A model generated the notes under the pieces. It worked only from the letters and a program-made list of their open reading frames with translations. It had not been told where the DNA came from and made no database searches. Shown in pieces: positions 11,309-22,850 of a stretch of DNA of 64,000 bases. The stretch is from NCBI GenBank assembly GCA_047967505.1, contig CM106538.1; one strand, given 5' to 3'. This stretch comes from Dipteris shenzhenensis. Taxonomy: Eukaryota; Polypodiophyta; Polypodiopsida; Gleicheniales. A program made the position numbers and the translations under genes. How positions within the stretch are numbered: the first letter of the stretch is position 1; every line of letters begins with the position of its first letter.

Positions 11309-13850
11309 GAAGAAAGAAGAGGGAAAGGAAAGAAGAGGGAAAGGAAAGAGGGAAAGGAAAGAGGGAAAGAAGAGGGAAAGATAAGAGGGAAAGAAGATGT
11401 AAAGGAAAGAAAAGAATGAGAACGAGGAAATAGAGAATGAGAGAAAGGGAAAGAGATGAGGGAAAATAGAGAATGAGAGAAGGGGGAAATGAGAGAAGGG
11501 GGAAATAGAGTGGGAAATAGAGAATGAGCTTATGCAGAAATAGAGAATGAGCTTATGCTTCTCTCATTCTCTATTTCCGCATAAGCTCACGCATGTGCAT
11601 GAGCTTATGCGGAAACTTAAGCATAAGCTCATGCACATGCATGAGCATAAGCATGAGAAGGATGAGTTTCCGCATGCTTATGCTCATGCGGAAATAGAGG
11701 AGGAGCTTATGCGGAAAAAGAGAAGGAGCACTTGCGGAAACTTGCGGATAAGCTCTTGCGGAAACTTACGCATAAGCTCTTGCGGATGAATGAGCATAAG
11801 CATGAGCTTATGCTTATGCTTATGCATAAGCATAAGCATAAGCATAAGCATAAGCTCATGCTTATGCTCATGCGGAAATAGAGAAGGAGCTTATGCGGAA
11901 TGAGAGAAGGAGCTTATGCGGAAAAAGAGAATGAGCTCATGCGGAAACGTGCGGAAACTTGCATGCGGAATAAGAGAAGGAGCTTATGCGGAAAAAGAGA
12001 ATGAGAGAAGCATATGCTTCTCTCATTCTCTATTTCCGCATAAGCTCTTGCGGAAACTTACGCATAAGCTCATGGACATGAATGAGCATAAGCATGAAGA
12101 ATGAGCATAAGCATGAGCTTATGCTTATGCTTATGCATAAGCATAAGCATAAGCATAAGCTCATGCTTATGCTCATGCGGAAAAAGAGAGGGAGCTTATG
12201 CGGAAAAAGAGAAGGAGCACTTGCGGAAACTTGCGGATAAGAGAAGGAGAGAAGGAGCTTATGCTTATGCTTATGCTTATGCGGAATGAGAGAAGGAGCT
12301 TATGCGGAGAGAAGGAGAGAAGGAGCTCATGCTTATGCTTATGCGGAATGAGAGAAGGAGCTTATGCGGAAAAAGAGAATGAGAGAAGCATATGCTTCTC
12401 TCATTCTCTATTTCCGCATAAGCTCTTGCGGAAACTTACGCATAAGCTCATGCTCATGAATGAGCATAAGCATGAGCTTATGCTTATGCTTATGCATAAG
12501 CATAAGCATAAGCTCATGCTTATGCTCATGCGGAAATAGAGGAGGAGCTTATGCGGAAAAAGAGAAGGAGCACTTGCGGAAACTTGCGGATAAGCTCTTG
12601 CGGAAACTTACGCATAAGCTCTTGCGGATGAATGAGCATAAGCATGAGCTTATGCTTATGCTTATGCATAAGCATAAGCATAAGCATAAGCATAAGCTCA
12701 TGCTTATGCTCATGCGGAAATAGAGAAGGAGCTTATGCGGAATGAGAGAAGGAGCTTATGCGGAATGAGAGAATGAGAGAAGCATATGCTTCTCTCATTC
12801 TCTATTTCCGCATAAGCTCTTGCGGAAACTTACGCATAAGCTCATGCTCATGAATGAGCATAAGCATGAGCTTATGCTTATGCTTATGCATAAGCATAAG
12901 CATAAGCTCATGCTTATGCTCATGCGGAAATAGAGGAGGAGCTTATGCGGAAAAAGAGAAGGAGCACTTGCGGAAACTTGCGGATAAGCTCTTGCGGAAA
13001 CTTACGCATAAGCTCTTGCGGATGAATGAGCATAAGCATGAGCTTATGCTTATGCTTATGCATAAGCATAAGCATAAGCTCATGCTTATGCTCATGCGGA
13101 AATAGAGAAGGAGCTTATGCGGAATGAGAGAAGGAGCTTATGCGGAAAAAGAGAATGAGAGAAGCATATGCTTCTCTCATTCTCTATTTCCGCATAAGCT
13201 CTTGCGGAAACTTACGCATAAGCTCATGCTCATGAATGAGCATAAGCATGAGCTTATGCTTATGCTTATGCATAAGCATAAGCATAAGCTCATGCTTATG
13301 CTCATGCGGAAATAGAGGAGGAGCTTATGCGGAAAAAGAGAAGGAGCACTTGCGGAAACTTGCGGATAAGATCTTGCGGAAACTTACGCATAAGCTCTTG
13401 CGGATGAATGAGCATAAGCATGAGCTTATGCTTATGCTTATGCATAAGCATAAGCATAAGCTCATGCTTATGCTCATGCGGAAATAGAGAAGGAGCTTAT
13501 GCGGAATGAGAGAAGGAGCTTATGCGGAAAAAGAGAATGAGAGAAGCATATGCTTCTCTCATTCTCTATTTCCGCATAAGCTCTTGCGGAAACTTACGCA
13601 TAAGCTCATGCTCATGAATGAGCATAAGCATGAGCTTATGCTCATGCGGAAATAGAGGAGGAGCTTATGCGGAATGAGAGAAGCATAAGCATAAGAGAAT
13701 AAGAGGGATGCGGAAATAGAGAATAAGGGGGAAAGGAAAGAGAGAAGGGAAAAGAGAGAGGGGGAAAGAGAGAATAAGAGAAGAGGGAAAAAAGAGAAGG
13801 GGGAAAATGAGAAAAAGAGAAGGGGGAAGAGAGGGTTCCTACGCCCATCA
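11290..13850. repeat. Higher-order palindromic satellite inside the CACTA element
   Basis: GA-rich DNA (11310-11545 and 13690-13845) flanks about 2.1 kb built from GCATAA/TTATGC hexamers, TGCGGAAA blocks and AGAGAATGAGAGAAG blocks. A marker palindrome containing GAGAAGCATATGCTTCTC recurs at about 12010, 12388, 12782, 13164 and 13546. This gives a higher-order period of about 380 bp (378, 394, 382, 382) over at least four units. Each unit is rich in self-complementary segments. Open frames here (Met/Leu/His/Lys-rich on the plus strand) are products of the repeat, not genes. Confidence 0.9.
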
Positions 13851-13881
13851 CTGCAGCTAGCGCTTAAGGCGCTAGCTGCAG
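13851..13881. repeat. 13-bp-arm palindrome at the satellite edge
   Basis: CTGCAGCTAGCGC, then TTAAG, then GCGCTAGCTGCAG form a perfect stem with a 5-nt loop at the junction between the satellite and the intergenic region upstream of the transposase gene. Confidence 0.85.
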
Positions 13882-13940
13882 GCAAATGCAAATAACAAAA
13901 AGCTTAAATGGAAAGAAGAGGAAGCACTTACCTGTAAAAG

Positions 13941-14026
13941 TATGTCCCGCTCGGTGTAGTGGACTGGGCCCACAAAAGAGAGACTATGTCCCGCTCGGTG
14001 TAGTGGACTGGCCCTACAAAAGAGAG
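13941..14026. repeat. 44-bp tandem duplication upstream of the transposase gene
   Basis: TATGTCCCGCTCGGTGTAGT starts at 13941 and again at 13985, giving a 44-bp offset with two or three differences between copies. It is non-coding here. The unit length equals two other tandem duplications in this window (6772 and 39917). Confidence 0.85.
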
Positions 14027-14566
14027 AAAACAACCCATTTTTTCAAATAAGATGTTAGTGGAAAGAGGAGATCACAAAAGCAACTTCTTGAAAGGAGACA
14101 AGGAAAGAGAAGATTGAGGAGACAAGGAAAGAAGGAGATTGAGGAGAAGAGAAGGAAGAGAAGGAAGAGAAATACAGAAAGAAGAGGTGAGTTTCTTTCT
14201 TTCTTTCTTGAAATTTCGTTTTTTGTTTGAATCCTTTCTAATCAAGCATGAAAACTAGTTTAAAACTTTAGCAATACAAGTAGAAACACTCACAAAACCA
14301 AAGCTAACAAACAAACAACCTACATTGTTGAAAAAAACTCACCTTTTGAAGAACTTTCTTTCTGGAAACCAAAGAGGGAAAAAGGAGAGAGAGGGTGCAC
14401 AAGAGGTAGGAGGAGGGTGAGGAGTGGGAAATAGGGTAGGAGGTTGCTTGGAATAGATGGGAGGTCAGTGAAAATAGGTGGGAGGAGATTTTGGAGAGCT
14501 TAGTTTAGAGATTAGGAAAGCTTTGAGCAAAACGCCGCGGGTTTCGCCGTTTCGGGTTTTAACCCA
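14027..14566. other. Intergenic region between satellite and central binding-site array
   Basis: GA-rich then AT-rich sequence with no gene. It presumably belongs to the divergent promoter region between the TNP1 and TNP2 genes. I can identify no specific promoter element. Confidence 0.4.
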
Positions 14567-14702
14567 CAGCGTCGCTATATAGCGACGCTTATTCGTCGCT
14601 ATATAGCGACGTTTTTAATTGAAAACGTCGCTATATAGCGACGCTTTCAATTAAAATCGTCGCTATATAGCGACGGAACAGAGAGTCGCTATATAGCGAC
14701 GC
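14567..14702. promoter_or_regulatory. Central GTCGCTATATAGCGAC array between the two CACTA genes
   Basis: Five further copies of the 16-bp palindrome lie internally, about 235 bp upstream of the transposase start, far from either element end. In En/Spm the TnpA protein binds motifs near the promoter and can regulate it. By analogy this array could let the TNP1 product control transposase transcription. It could also be the relic end of an ancestral or nested element. Confidence 0.7.
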
Positions 14703-14703
14703 T

Positions 14704-14935
14704 TACTGTTTGTTTTTTAATGAGGCCTCTTGTGACTCAAACATGCTATGCCTATAATTGTCAATATCTCCTCTTACTACATAGCCTTACTATATAGGAT
14801 TTTTTGTTTCAATCCTTACTATATAGCGATGTCATTCTTTTTATATAGCCTCAAGAGAAGCTCAAATTAAACATGCTATGCTCATAATTGTGTACATCTC
14901 CTCTTCATGCTTATGTTTTGGTTTTATAAGTGTAG
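14704..14935 (+). promoter_or_regulatory. Transposase gene leader with a direct repeat
   Basis: Two copies of an approximately 45-bp segment (AAACATGCTATGC...ATAATTGT...CATCTCCTCTT) start near 14739 and 14870. Between them are degenerate TACTATATAG motifs resembling half-sites of the binding palindrome. This is the probable 5' leader or promoter of the TNP2 gene. No TATA box can be singled out. Confidence 0.4.
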
Positions 14936-17900
14936 ATGGAAGGGACGAGTGGAAGCTCATCCGATGATGCGCCAACGCCCGGGAGCACGAAGTGGCTTAC
15001 GGAGAGGTTATATTGTCATTGCACTCATTGCAAGTGAGAAGTACGACATCAACGTCGTATTATCATGCGCCACTTGCGGATGTATGGGGAGGAGCCGGAA
15101 CCAGTACCCCCCGTTGGTGTTGCACATGTTGATGGATCATCGGTAAGTCAAAGCTATTTAAGTTCGCAATCTTATTGTATACCCGGAATTAGAAGATCTT
15201 CTATTTACACGAATGAGCTTATGACAGGATGACGAGGGTGACGAGGGTACACATATACCTTCTCACTTTCAACAAGACTATAGTCTCCCAGATGACGACG
15301 AGGGTATGGTCGACATGATGGATTCCATTTTTAGGGGCACTACATCCCACGTACACGTGATGTCAGAGTCTGAGGTGAAAATGCGAGAGTTGCAATCAAC
15401 ACAATTGTACGAGGGTGCCAGGATGTCTAAACTACGTGCTTGTCTCTCAATCTTGAATCTACAAGTACAGTATGGATGGTCGGATACAAGTGTCTCGGCC
15501 TTAATGAGGTTAGCCCTTGCATTAATTTGATTGACTCATTATTTGGATATTGTTTGTTTTGAGAATCATCATTTGGATAGTGTCTTTGTCATAGGTTGCT
15601 CCAAAAGATGTTGCCTGCACCAAATACCATGCCCGCATCAAGAGATGAAGCGAAAAAGATGCTAACAATGGTGGGTATGGATTATGATACCATCCATGCT
15701 TGCCGTAATGATTGTATTCTCTTTCGTCGTGAGCATGGAGATTTGGCTAGTTGTCCAAAGTGTGGGGAACAACGATATAGAGATGACTTGCAGGGTGAGA
15801 GGATACCGGTAAAGGTCTTAAGACACTTTCCCATCATTGCAAGAATACAACACATGTTTCGATGCAAATCCATAGCGGAGTTGATGACATGGCATGCATC
15901 TCATCGGTCCACTGATCACACATTGAGGATTCCCGCAGATTGTGCGGCTTGGAAGCACATAGATAATCAGTGGCCGGACTTTGCGAGAGAGCCACGCAAC
16001 TTACATCTTGGGCTAGCCATGGACGGCGTGAATCCTTTCGGGTTACGCTCGACATCTTGGTCGACATGGCCCATAGTCGTGGTGAATTACAATATCCCAC
16101 CATGGCTAACAATAAAAAAGGGACACCTCATGCTTGCACTACTTGTGCCAGGAAAGTACAAGGCAAGAAACATGGACGTGTACATGGCACCTTTGATAGA
16201 GGAGTTACAGATATTATGGAGAGGAGTGCAGGTCTTTGATATTTCCAGAGCTCCTAGGCATACCAATGATATTTCCGTCAGGGGTATCTTGATGTGGACC
16301 ATGCATGACTACCCAGGATATGGAGAGTGCGCAGGTACGTGGTTATGTCTTTACATGTACAATGAGGGATTATGCTTTTTTTACTCTCTTTTGCACGCAT
16401 GTCTTGTACTAACATATTCATGCACGCGTGCAGGGCTTGTTACAAGTGGGTACCATGCTTGTCCTGTTTGTGGACCCGCTCTGAAATCGCTTGCACGCTA
16501 CTCCAAACACATGAGGAAAAATGTTTATGAAGGTCATGCTCGATACCTTCCGCTCGACCATCTCGCACGTGGAGGTCAGCTTGATCCACCACCATCATAT
16601 TTGAAAGCAAGTGATTGGATTCAAGCTTGGAGGGAGAATGGAGAGGAACCTCCTCCTGGTATGAAGAGGCTATCGATCTTTCACGAGCTTCCTTATTGGG
16701 GTCAGTTACAAATCAATCATCTCTTGGATCCCATGCATATCTTTAAGAATGTGGGGGCTACCATTTGGGCACACTTGGTTGGTTCCAAGGACTCGAGAGG
16801 AGTGCGAGAAGACTTGCGTGCTATGAATAGGATGTCTCGTTTGTGGCCCCAAGTGCATGCTTCAGGAAAAGTTGTCCTCCCGAAAGCAACGTGGATCCTC
16901 TCTACGAGGGAGGAGGCAGCGATCAAGGCAGACATTGCCTCTTTTCAAACACCGACAGGGTACATGCGTTGCTTGAAAGGAGCATTTTCAAAGGACAATA
17001 AGCTTAGTGGCCTCAAGTCCCATGATTGGCACAAGGTCTTACAGGTATTCTAAGTAGAATTAGTGTACCGATAATAGTGATGCATTAGCGTAATTATTAT
17101 TATGTTATATTGTTGACATGATTTCATTGTTGCTTTGATAGTTCATCCTTCCAATTACAATAAAAGGGTGCTTACAAGAAGATGTTAGAAATGCTATATT
17201 CAAGATCTGTGGTATTGTGAGGTATGCTTACTATCAATTCGCATTATGTATTTTCTTCATGGACATGTGAAATAGGTGGATATCTCAAATATCTTACATA
17301 TGCATGGACATGTGAAATAGGTGGATATCTCAAAAAGAGATCTCTATATCGAGCATCGAGAAGGCTAGGGTGGAATCCATCGAAGCCGTATGCTTGCTTG
17401 AGAAGCACTTTCCCTCAAGCATTATGACAACTCAAGTCCACTTGCTTGTGCACATAGTTGATGAGGTGGCTATAGCAGGTACCGTTCATAATCGATGGAT
17501 GTTTTTTCTCGAGCGGTTTATGAAAACTTTAAAGGGGTTTGTAAGACAAAGAGCAAGACCAGAAGCAAGCATGGCAGAGGGATGGCTTGTGCAAGAGTCA
17601 TTAGTATATATCACAGAGTTTCTTGCATCCACGGATCCTGATATGCCGCAAGCTTGGCACAACAAGGATGATGATCGCATCATTGGCGAGGTCCCCCAAG
17701 GAAAAGGGATTGAAAGAAAGATGAGCGAAGAGCAAATGGAGAAATTCAATAAGTTTTGTATCCTCAATAGCCCTGAGATGCAGAAGTGGATTGAGAGATA
17801 TGAAGTGGCCAAAGCAGAAAGAATAAATGCAAGGACGAGATTCAGAGTAATGTACAGGCGATCACAACCATATCCACGAGATCTGGCTCTTCTCCCTACT

Positions 17901-18999
17901 CACATGTCACTTGATTGGCTACAACTAGCTATACGTAAAGCCGAACGTGATGGAGAGACAATAAACGAGCGCGAGCGGGAGTTATCATCTGGATGTATGG
18001 TGCATGTAAGTTTCTTATCTCTTGATGTAATTAAGTAATTATTTGTGGCAATATATGCTATAAAATAGGTGCATCTTCATTGTTTTAATGATGCTCTTTT
18101 ACAGTACAAAAAGTACAGTGCATTATGGTCATATGGACGACATTTTCGCATAGAACGCATCGATTCAAAGAGAGTCACGTATGATTGTGGAGTCATGGCT
18201 AACTTCACACAAGATAGCCGAGCAAGTGCTTCGGATACCAATCTTCTCTCCTCACAGTTGGATTATTGTGGAACCATACGCGACATCTATGAAATTGATT
18301 TCAGACGATTTACTATTTTCATTCTTGATGTAAAATGGTTTAGAACTACTTACAACGGTCCCCATGCAACTGTGAGAAAAGATGGTAGCGGTCTCTTTGC
18401 AATAGACTCCACCAAACATTGGACCGATGAAAGTGATACTTTTGTTCTTCCCGAGCACTGTGAGCAGGTGCATACTAATGATTTAATTAGTCGAAGCTTT
18501 CGTTTTTTAAGTCCATTGATATATATATAATTGACGACATTTGGCACGTGATTTTTCATCTTCAATATAGGTGGTTTTTCATCCGGATCGTTCTGATCCA
18601 AGATGGTGGTACGTGATCCAAGTTGCACCACGAAGTAAGCAGATTTTTGAAGATCGAGATGTGGATATGGAGATGCCACTACCAAATCCGGATCCAATTG
18701 ATGAATCTAGCGAAGAAGATGTAGATCACCATATGAGGCAAGAGGAAGATGCGCATAATGACATCGCACGGGAGGAGGATGGAGATCACGATATTGACGA
18801 GGAAGACAACAATCGTCAAGATCGATCACCACACTTAAGCTTAATTGAAGAAGATGATCAAATACTTTTAGGTGAACGTACGATGCTAGAGTACGATGAT
18901 GATATAGGAGATCAACTCGGTATAGAGTTGGAGATAGACTTGCTTGGCGCCTTAGACTTGGCTCAAGATGAAACAGTTGATGTAAATGCTCTTATTTAA
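14936..18999 (+). CDS. TNP2/TnpD-like CACTA transposase
   Basis: The catalytic transposase of the CACTA element. Eight exons with GT-AG borders are readable: 14936-15142, 15228-15508, 15595-16334, 16434-17044, 17142-17221, 17321-18005, 18069-18467 and 18571-18999. The product has an N-terminal zinc-finger-like piece (LYCHCTHCK). A Transposase_21 core follows, with CPKCGEQRYRDDLQ, HLGLAMDGVNPFG, NIPPWLTIKKGHLMLALLVP, MHDYPGYGE and HACPVCG. Next comes WGQLQINHLLDPMHIFKNV, a DUF4218-like region (VHLLVHIVDEVAIAGTVHNR, RWMFFLERFMKTLKGFV), a DUF4216-like region (YEIDFRRFTIFILDVKWF) and an acidic tail. The frame holds across all junctions, and intron 3 is itself open. One in-frame TGA (15035-15037) follows HCTHCK and is one C-to-T change from CGA. 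It would truncate the protein unless that segment is spliced out. Confidence 0.9.
17258..17335 (+). repeat. 45-bp duplication that repeats a splice acceptor
   Basis: CATGGACATGTGAAATAGGT occurs at 17258 and again at 17303. Each copy carries an AAATAG|GTGG acceptor-like site before exon 6 of the transposase gene. The downstream copy keeps the reading frame and is the likely used site. Confidence 0.75.
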
Positions 19000-19169
19000 T
19001 TTGATTTTTCTCATCTCTAACTTGGACATGAATATATGACCTTCAAAGGCTTGATGTACATGCTCTCATTTTTTATTTTTCTATGAGCTCAAACATGTAT
19101 GAAAATTTAAAAAATTTTGTCATTGGAAGAAAATAAATTTTAAGGCTAAAAAAAAAAAAAAAACCTCTC

Positions 19170-19345
19170 TGTAAAACGTCGCTATAATATAGTCTCAGTG
19201 TCGCTATATAGCGACCTTTAAAAGTCGCTATATAGCGACTTTTACTAAAGTCGCTATATAGCGACCTTTCAGAGTCGCTATATAGCGACGTTAGTAATGG
19301 TCGCTATATAGCGACTCTTATTAAAAGTCGCTATATAGCGACGAT
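19170..19345. repeat. Right subterminal repeat array of the CACTA element
   Basis: Six copies of GTCGCTATATAGCGAC plus one decayed copy (GTCGCTATAATATAGTC), spaced about 26-29 bp, precede the right terminal inverted repeat. They mirror the left-end array and are the presumed TNP1 binding sites. Confidence 0.9.
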
Positions 19346-19645
19346 TTACGATACCCGATTTTTATACCGACGATTAACGCTAAGCGGGCGCTAATCGTCG
19401 GTACGTAAACGTCGCAATAGGATGCGTGTGTAGTAGTGGAAGAACCCTATATGTGGGTCTCAAACCAAACTCAGCTAACTAAGCTGGCATACTAACTGAG
19501 CCACGAACTAGAGTACATAAGGATAGCTGTCATCCAGCTATTATTCATCGACAGTGTACCAACCGCATCTGCAGCTAACAAGTTGGTGACATAAATGCAC
19601 AACGGTCACCCTGGCATATCACGAGTGGAGCTCGATATCTCAATA

Positions 19646-19810
19646 GTTGGTTCTTGGAGTTATGGAGTTACCTATTTTTACTTATTAACCACGAACAAAG
19701 CAGAGCACATGTAGTAGCTTGAGCCACTTGTACTTGAAAGCTTGAACAAACAAATAATGGTAAATAAAGGACAACCACCATGCTGGTTCTTGGAGTTATA
19801 TTTTAGTACA
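19646..19810. repeat. 50-bp array, right part, and a partial copy
   Basis: GTTGGTTCTTGGAGTTATGG resumes at 19646 as the continuation of the unit broken at 7712. Another partial copy (CTGGTTCTTGGAGTTATA) lies near 19785. These link the array to the adjoining degenerate repeat family X. Confidence 0.8.
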
Positions 19811-19842
19811 CCAAGGAAAATGTATTTCCTTATGCAACCAAG

Positions 19843-20010
19843 AAAATACAATTGTCAATATGGCCCTTGAGGGGTCCCCTTTAGGGGCAAGGGCCATATC
19901 CACATGCCATATTTGTCTAATGCAGGCAACTTAGATATTGTATAATGCATCTCGATATGGCCCTTGACCCTAAAGAGGACTCCTCAAGGGCCACATCATC
20001 AATTACATTT
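19843..20010. repeat. Foldback (MITE-like) inverted repeat
   Basis: A left arm with ATATGGCCCTTGAGGGGTCC (about 19851-19902) pairs with a right arm (about 19953-20010) that carries its complement with a few mismatches. Each arm is also partly self-complementary (ATGGCCCTTG...CAAGGGCCAT). There is no coding content and no target duplication I can define. Confidence 0.65.
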
Positions 20011-22850
20011 TCTAAAAGTATAATTTTATTTTTCTAGATGTATCTCCATCCGACCACCACGGTGGTTGTTGGAGCTATTTTAGTGCTATTTTAGGCTTAA
20101 ACCAAGGAAATGTAGTCCTACTTTATTGATATCTTAGTCCCTATTGCAATAAATCCTAAATGACGGCAAAAGTATTCCAAGCCAGCGTGGTTACTGGAGG
20201 CCCTGGTGCCATCCAAATCATCATTCAAGCCAAAATTCGAGCCACCACGTTGACTGGAGGCCCGATGGTGCCATCCAGATAATCATTCAAGCCAAAATTT
20301 GAGCCACCATGGTGACTAGAGACTGAGTGGTGCCATCTAGATAATCAGCTATAATTCATCAAGTAAAAATTAAGCAAAAGTGATTAGATCTACATCCAAT
20401 AACAGTTTATATAAGAATTTACAATAATTTATACTGAGAGCCTCATAGAGCAAAAATTGAACAAAAGAGCACATTTATAAAAACTCAGCAATTGCTGAGA
20501 GCCTTAGAGGCCATAAGATTACATCTAGACATTGCTAAGTGGTTATGAGCCTCGTTGAAGCCAAAATATTACATCCAGTGACCCAAAATATTGCTGAGAG
20601 CCTTAGAGGCCAAAATATTACATCTAGCCATTGCTGAGTGGTCGTGAGTCTCGATGAGGAAGATGATATTTGTACAACTTAGTATTACCAATTGCTGGTA
20701 GCAAGAGGATATTTGTACAACTTAGTATTGTCGATTTCTGATACTCACAAAGGCCAACCTAGCTTGCTGCATTTGAATTTTTTGGGGAGCCGATAGAGAG
20801 GCCGAAGAATGTGCACATTGCACAAATGCAGGAGTCAGAATACGCCCCCCCATGTTAGATGAGATAACTGTACTCTAAAAATCCTTAACCCTTCATCAAC
20901 ATCTCCAAGGAATTCTTAGAGCACATCCATATAGAGGCCAGAGGTGTGCATGCCATCCAAGGTGGTGATATGTAGATGTGGGGGGAATCGATCAAGGAAA
21001 CAAAGAGATTGCATAAGAATGAACATTTCAACTCCTAATGAGTGCAATACAATGACCTTATATGAGAAGGCAGACAAGATTGGGATCACGTTGCATCGAT
21101 GCGGGGTGATAATAGTAATAGGTATGGTGAAAAGAGTGGGTGAGCAGTAGAGTGAATGAGTAGATGAGTGGATGAGAGTTGGAGGAGGGAGCATGGAGCA
21201 AAGTAGAGCAAGGACAGAAGAGAGCTGGAGGAGGCTGCGTGGAGTAAAGTAGCAAAGTAGGGGCCGATGAGAGCAAAGTAGCCAAATGCCAAATGCCACA
21301 AACCTTTATATTAATTAAAGTTCAAGCCACCACCATGACTAGAGGCCCAAAGGGAAAGAGATAGGTGTGTTGTCTGAATAATCATGAGCCATTTTAAACC
21401 ACCCCCTTAACTAATAAAATCCCGAGGAGGGTGCTGCCTGGTGGTGCCATCCAAATAATCATGAGCCATTTTAATTATAGGCCATAGCAGTGGCTTTTAA
21501 TTAACTGATATTCCGGTGCAATCTTAGCCGCCACTGATGGCAATGGCAATTAAGTACCCACCACCGATGTGGCTGGTAATCATGACGAAGACACCACTGG
21601 CCTAGTAATCAACTGCACTCTACTAAGCATGCAAGCCTGATGACTGGTAATTAATTGCACTCTACTGATCTTCCAAGCCCAATGGTGGTACTATCCTGGT
21701 GGTGGTAACTGACAAGTGAGTAATTGCAAGCCACCCGGTGGCTGGTAATTAACTGTCACCCCAATCTAATCTTAGCTGCCACCACAAACGTGGCTGGTAA
21801 TCATGAAGGCAAACACCACTACTAGCGGAAGGTGGAAGTAATTACCACAAATGTAAATCATGAATCCTAATCACCTCTAATCACTCATTACCATGTGGAA
21901 GGTGGAAGTAATTACCGCAGACGTAAATCATGAAGTCTTATCACCTCTAACCAGTCATTACCATGAAGCATAATCACCTCTAATCACTCATTACCATGCA
22001 AGGTAATTACTTCCATCAATGGAAGGTGGAATTAATTACCACAGACGTAAATCATGAATTCTAATCACCTTTAATTACTCATTATCATGCAAGGTAGTAC
22101 TGCCTCCTTCAATTAATCAAAATTCCAATCAACCACCATGGTGGCTCTTACCTTGACAGTTCCATTCCCTTTATTATTATGTTTGATATCCATCTTGATC
22201 ATTTATTTCTCCCTTGCAGTTGGGCTATAAAATTGAGCTTCCATTATTCCATTCCCTTCATTTTTTTGTCTTCTATCCCTCTTGACTATTTCTTTCTCCC
22301 TTGCACTTGGACTCAAAACTTAAGCCTCCACTATTCCATTTCCTTCACTGTTTTATCTTCTATCCCTCTCGACCTTTTCCCTTCCACTCTTCTTACAACT
22401 TCTATCCCCTCTCATAATGGATCCCCCTAGACACACGAGCTCCAAAAAGTGTCTATATAGTATGAAAGCTACTCAAATAATCTTTCCTCCCCTCTGCACA
22501 GTCCAGGAGCTCCTCACACAATCTTTCCTCCCCCTCTGCACAATCCAGGAGCTCCTCACACAAACTGGTGGAAGGTGGAAGTAATTACCATAGACATTCA
22601 TCAAGCACATCTTTGTTCATCATCGCTTTCCAACCTCTCTATAATGGATCCCTCTAGATAGTACATCGAGCTCCAAAACGGGTCTACAAAGTATGAAAAC
22701 TTCTCAAATAATCTTTCCTCCCCCTCTACATAGTCTGAAAGCTCCTCACACAATCTTTTCTCCCCCTCTATAGCATAGTGCGAGATTGTCTCCTCCCCTA
22801 CTAATCTTGAAATCATGACATATGGGAGCTCCTCACTCACTCTTCAAATG
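20011..22850. repeat. Region of degenerate tandem repeats (family X, left part)
   Basis: No gene is seen. Repeated motifs change along the region. CCACCATGGTGACTGGAGGC units lie at 20180-20345, GCTGAGAGCCTTAGAGGCC units at 20450-20720, and GTGGCTGGTAATTAACTGC units at 21540-21800. GGAAGGTGGAAGTAATTACC units occur about four times at 21830-22110, CTATCCCTCTTGACTATTTC units about 2.5 times at 22180-22400, and AATCTTTCCTCCCCCTCTGC units at 22480-22760. A recurring ACCACC...GGTGG theme links them. Short open frames here are by-products. Confidence 0.65.

Larger units (their letters stand above)
9098..19438 (+). mobile_element. Complete CACTA (En/Spm-type) transposon, 10.3 kb
   Basis: Terminal inverted repeats start CACTAC (9098) and end GTAGTG (19438), flanked by the 3-bp target duplication GAA (9095-9097 and 19439-19441). 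Palindromic subterminal arrays of GTCGCTATATAGCGAC lie at both ends and again in the middle (14567-14702). It encodes a TNP1/TnpA-like DNA-binding protein (minus, 9649-11308) and a TNP2/TnpD-like transposase (plus, 14936-18999) in divergent orientation. A 2-kb satellite lies between them. It is inserted in the LTR of the deleted copia. One internal TGA in the transposase is the only clear coding defect, so it may be recently active or mobilisable in trans. Confidence 0.93.
7713..19645 (-). mobile_element. Deleted Ty1/copia element, itself split by a CACTA element
   Basis: The insertion is bounded by the 5-bp target duplication GTTGG (7708-7712 and 19646-19650) inside the 50-bp array. Reading the minus strand there is an LTR (19645-19442 plus 9097-8950, about 350 bp once the CACTA is removed), a tRNA-iMet primer site (8949-8931), a leader, and a gag fragment to about 7721. 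The left LTR is reduced to its first eight bases, TGTGAAGA, fused directly to gag, so all of pol and most of the 3' LTR were lost in one deletion. The outer LTR end reads ...CTCAATA instead of the expected ...CA, presumably through point mutation. Confidence 0.75.

Noticed and set aside
11547-13487. A series of plus-strand open frames rich in Met, Leu, His and Lys, recurring every 380 bp
   Set aside because: They are direct translations of the GCATAA/TTATGC satellite and appear in every copy in several frames; not genes.
15034-15040. A small intron starting GTGAGA that would remove the TGA in the transposase
   Set aside because: Codons on both sides are in the same frame and match the expected protein order, so a nonsense change is more likely than splicing.
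16335-16433. Treating 15596-17053 as one uninterrupted exon
   Set aside because: A GTACGT donor at 16335 and a GTGCAG acceptor ending at 16433 flank a segment that interrupts the conserved DYPGYGE...GYHACPVCG region; the intron merely lacks stops.
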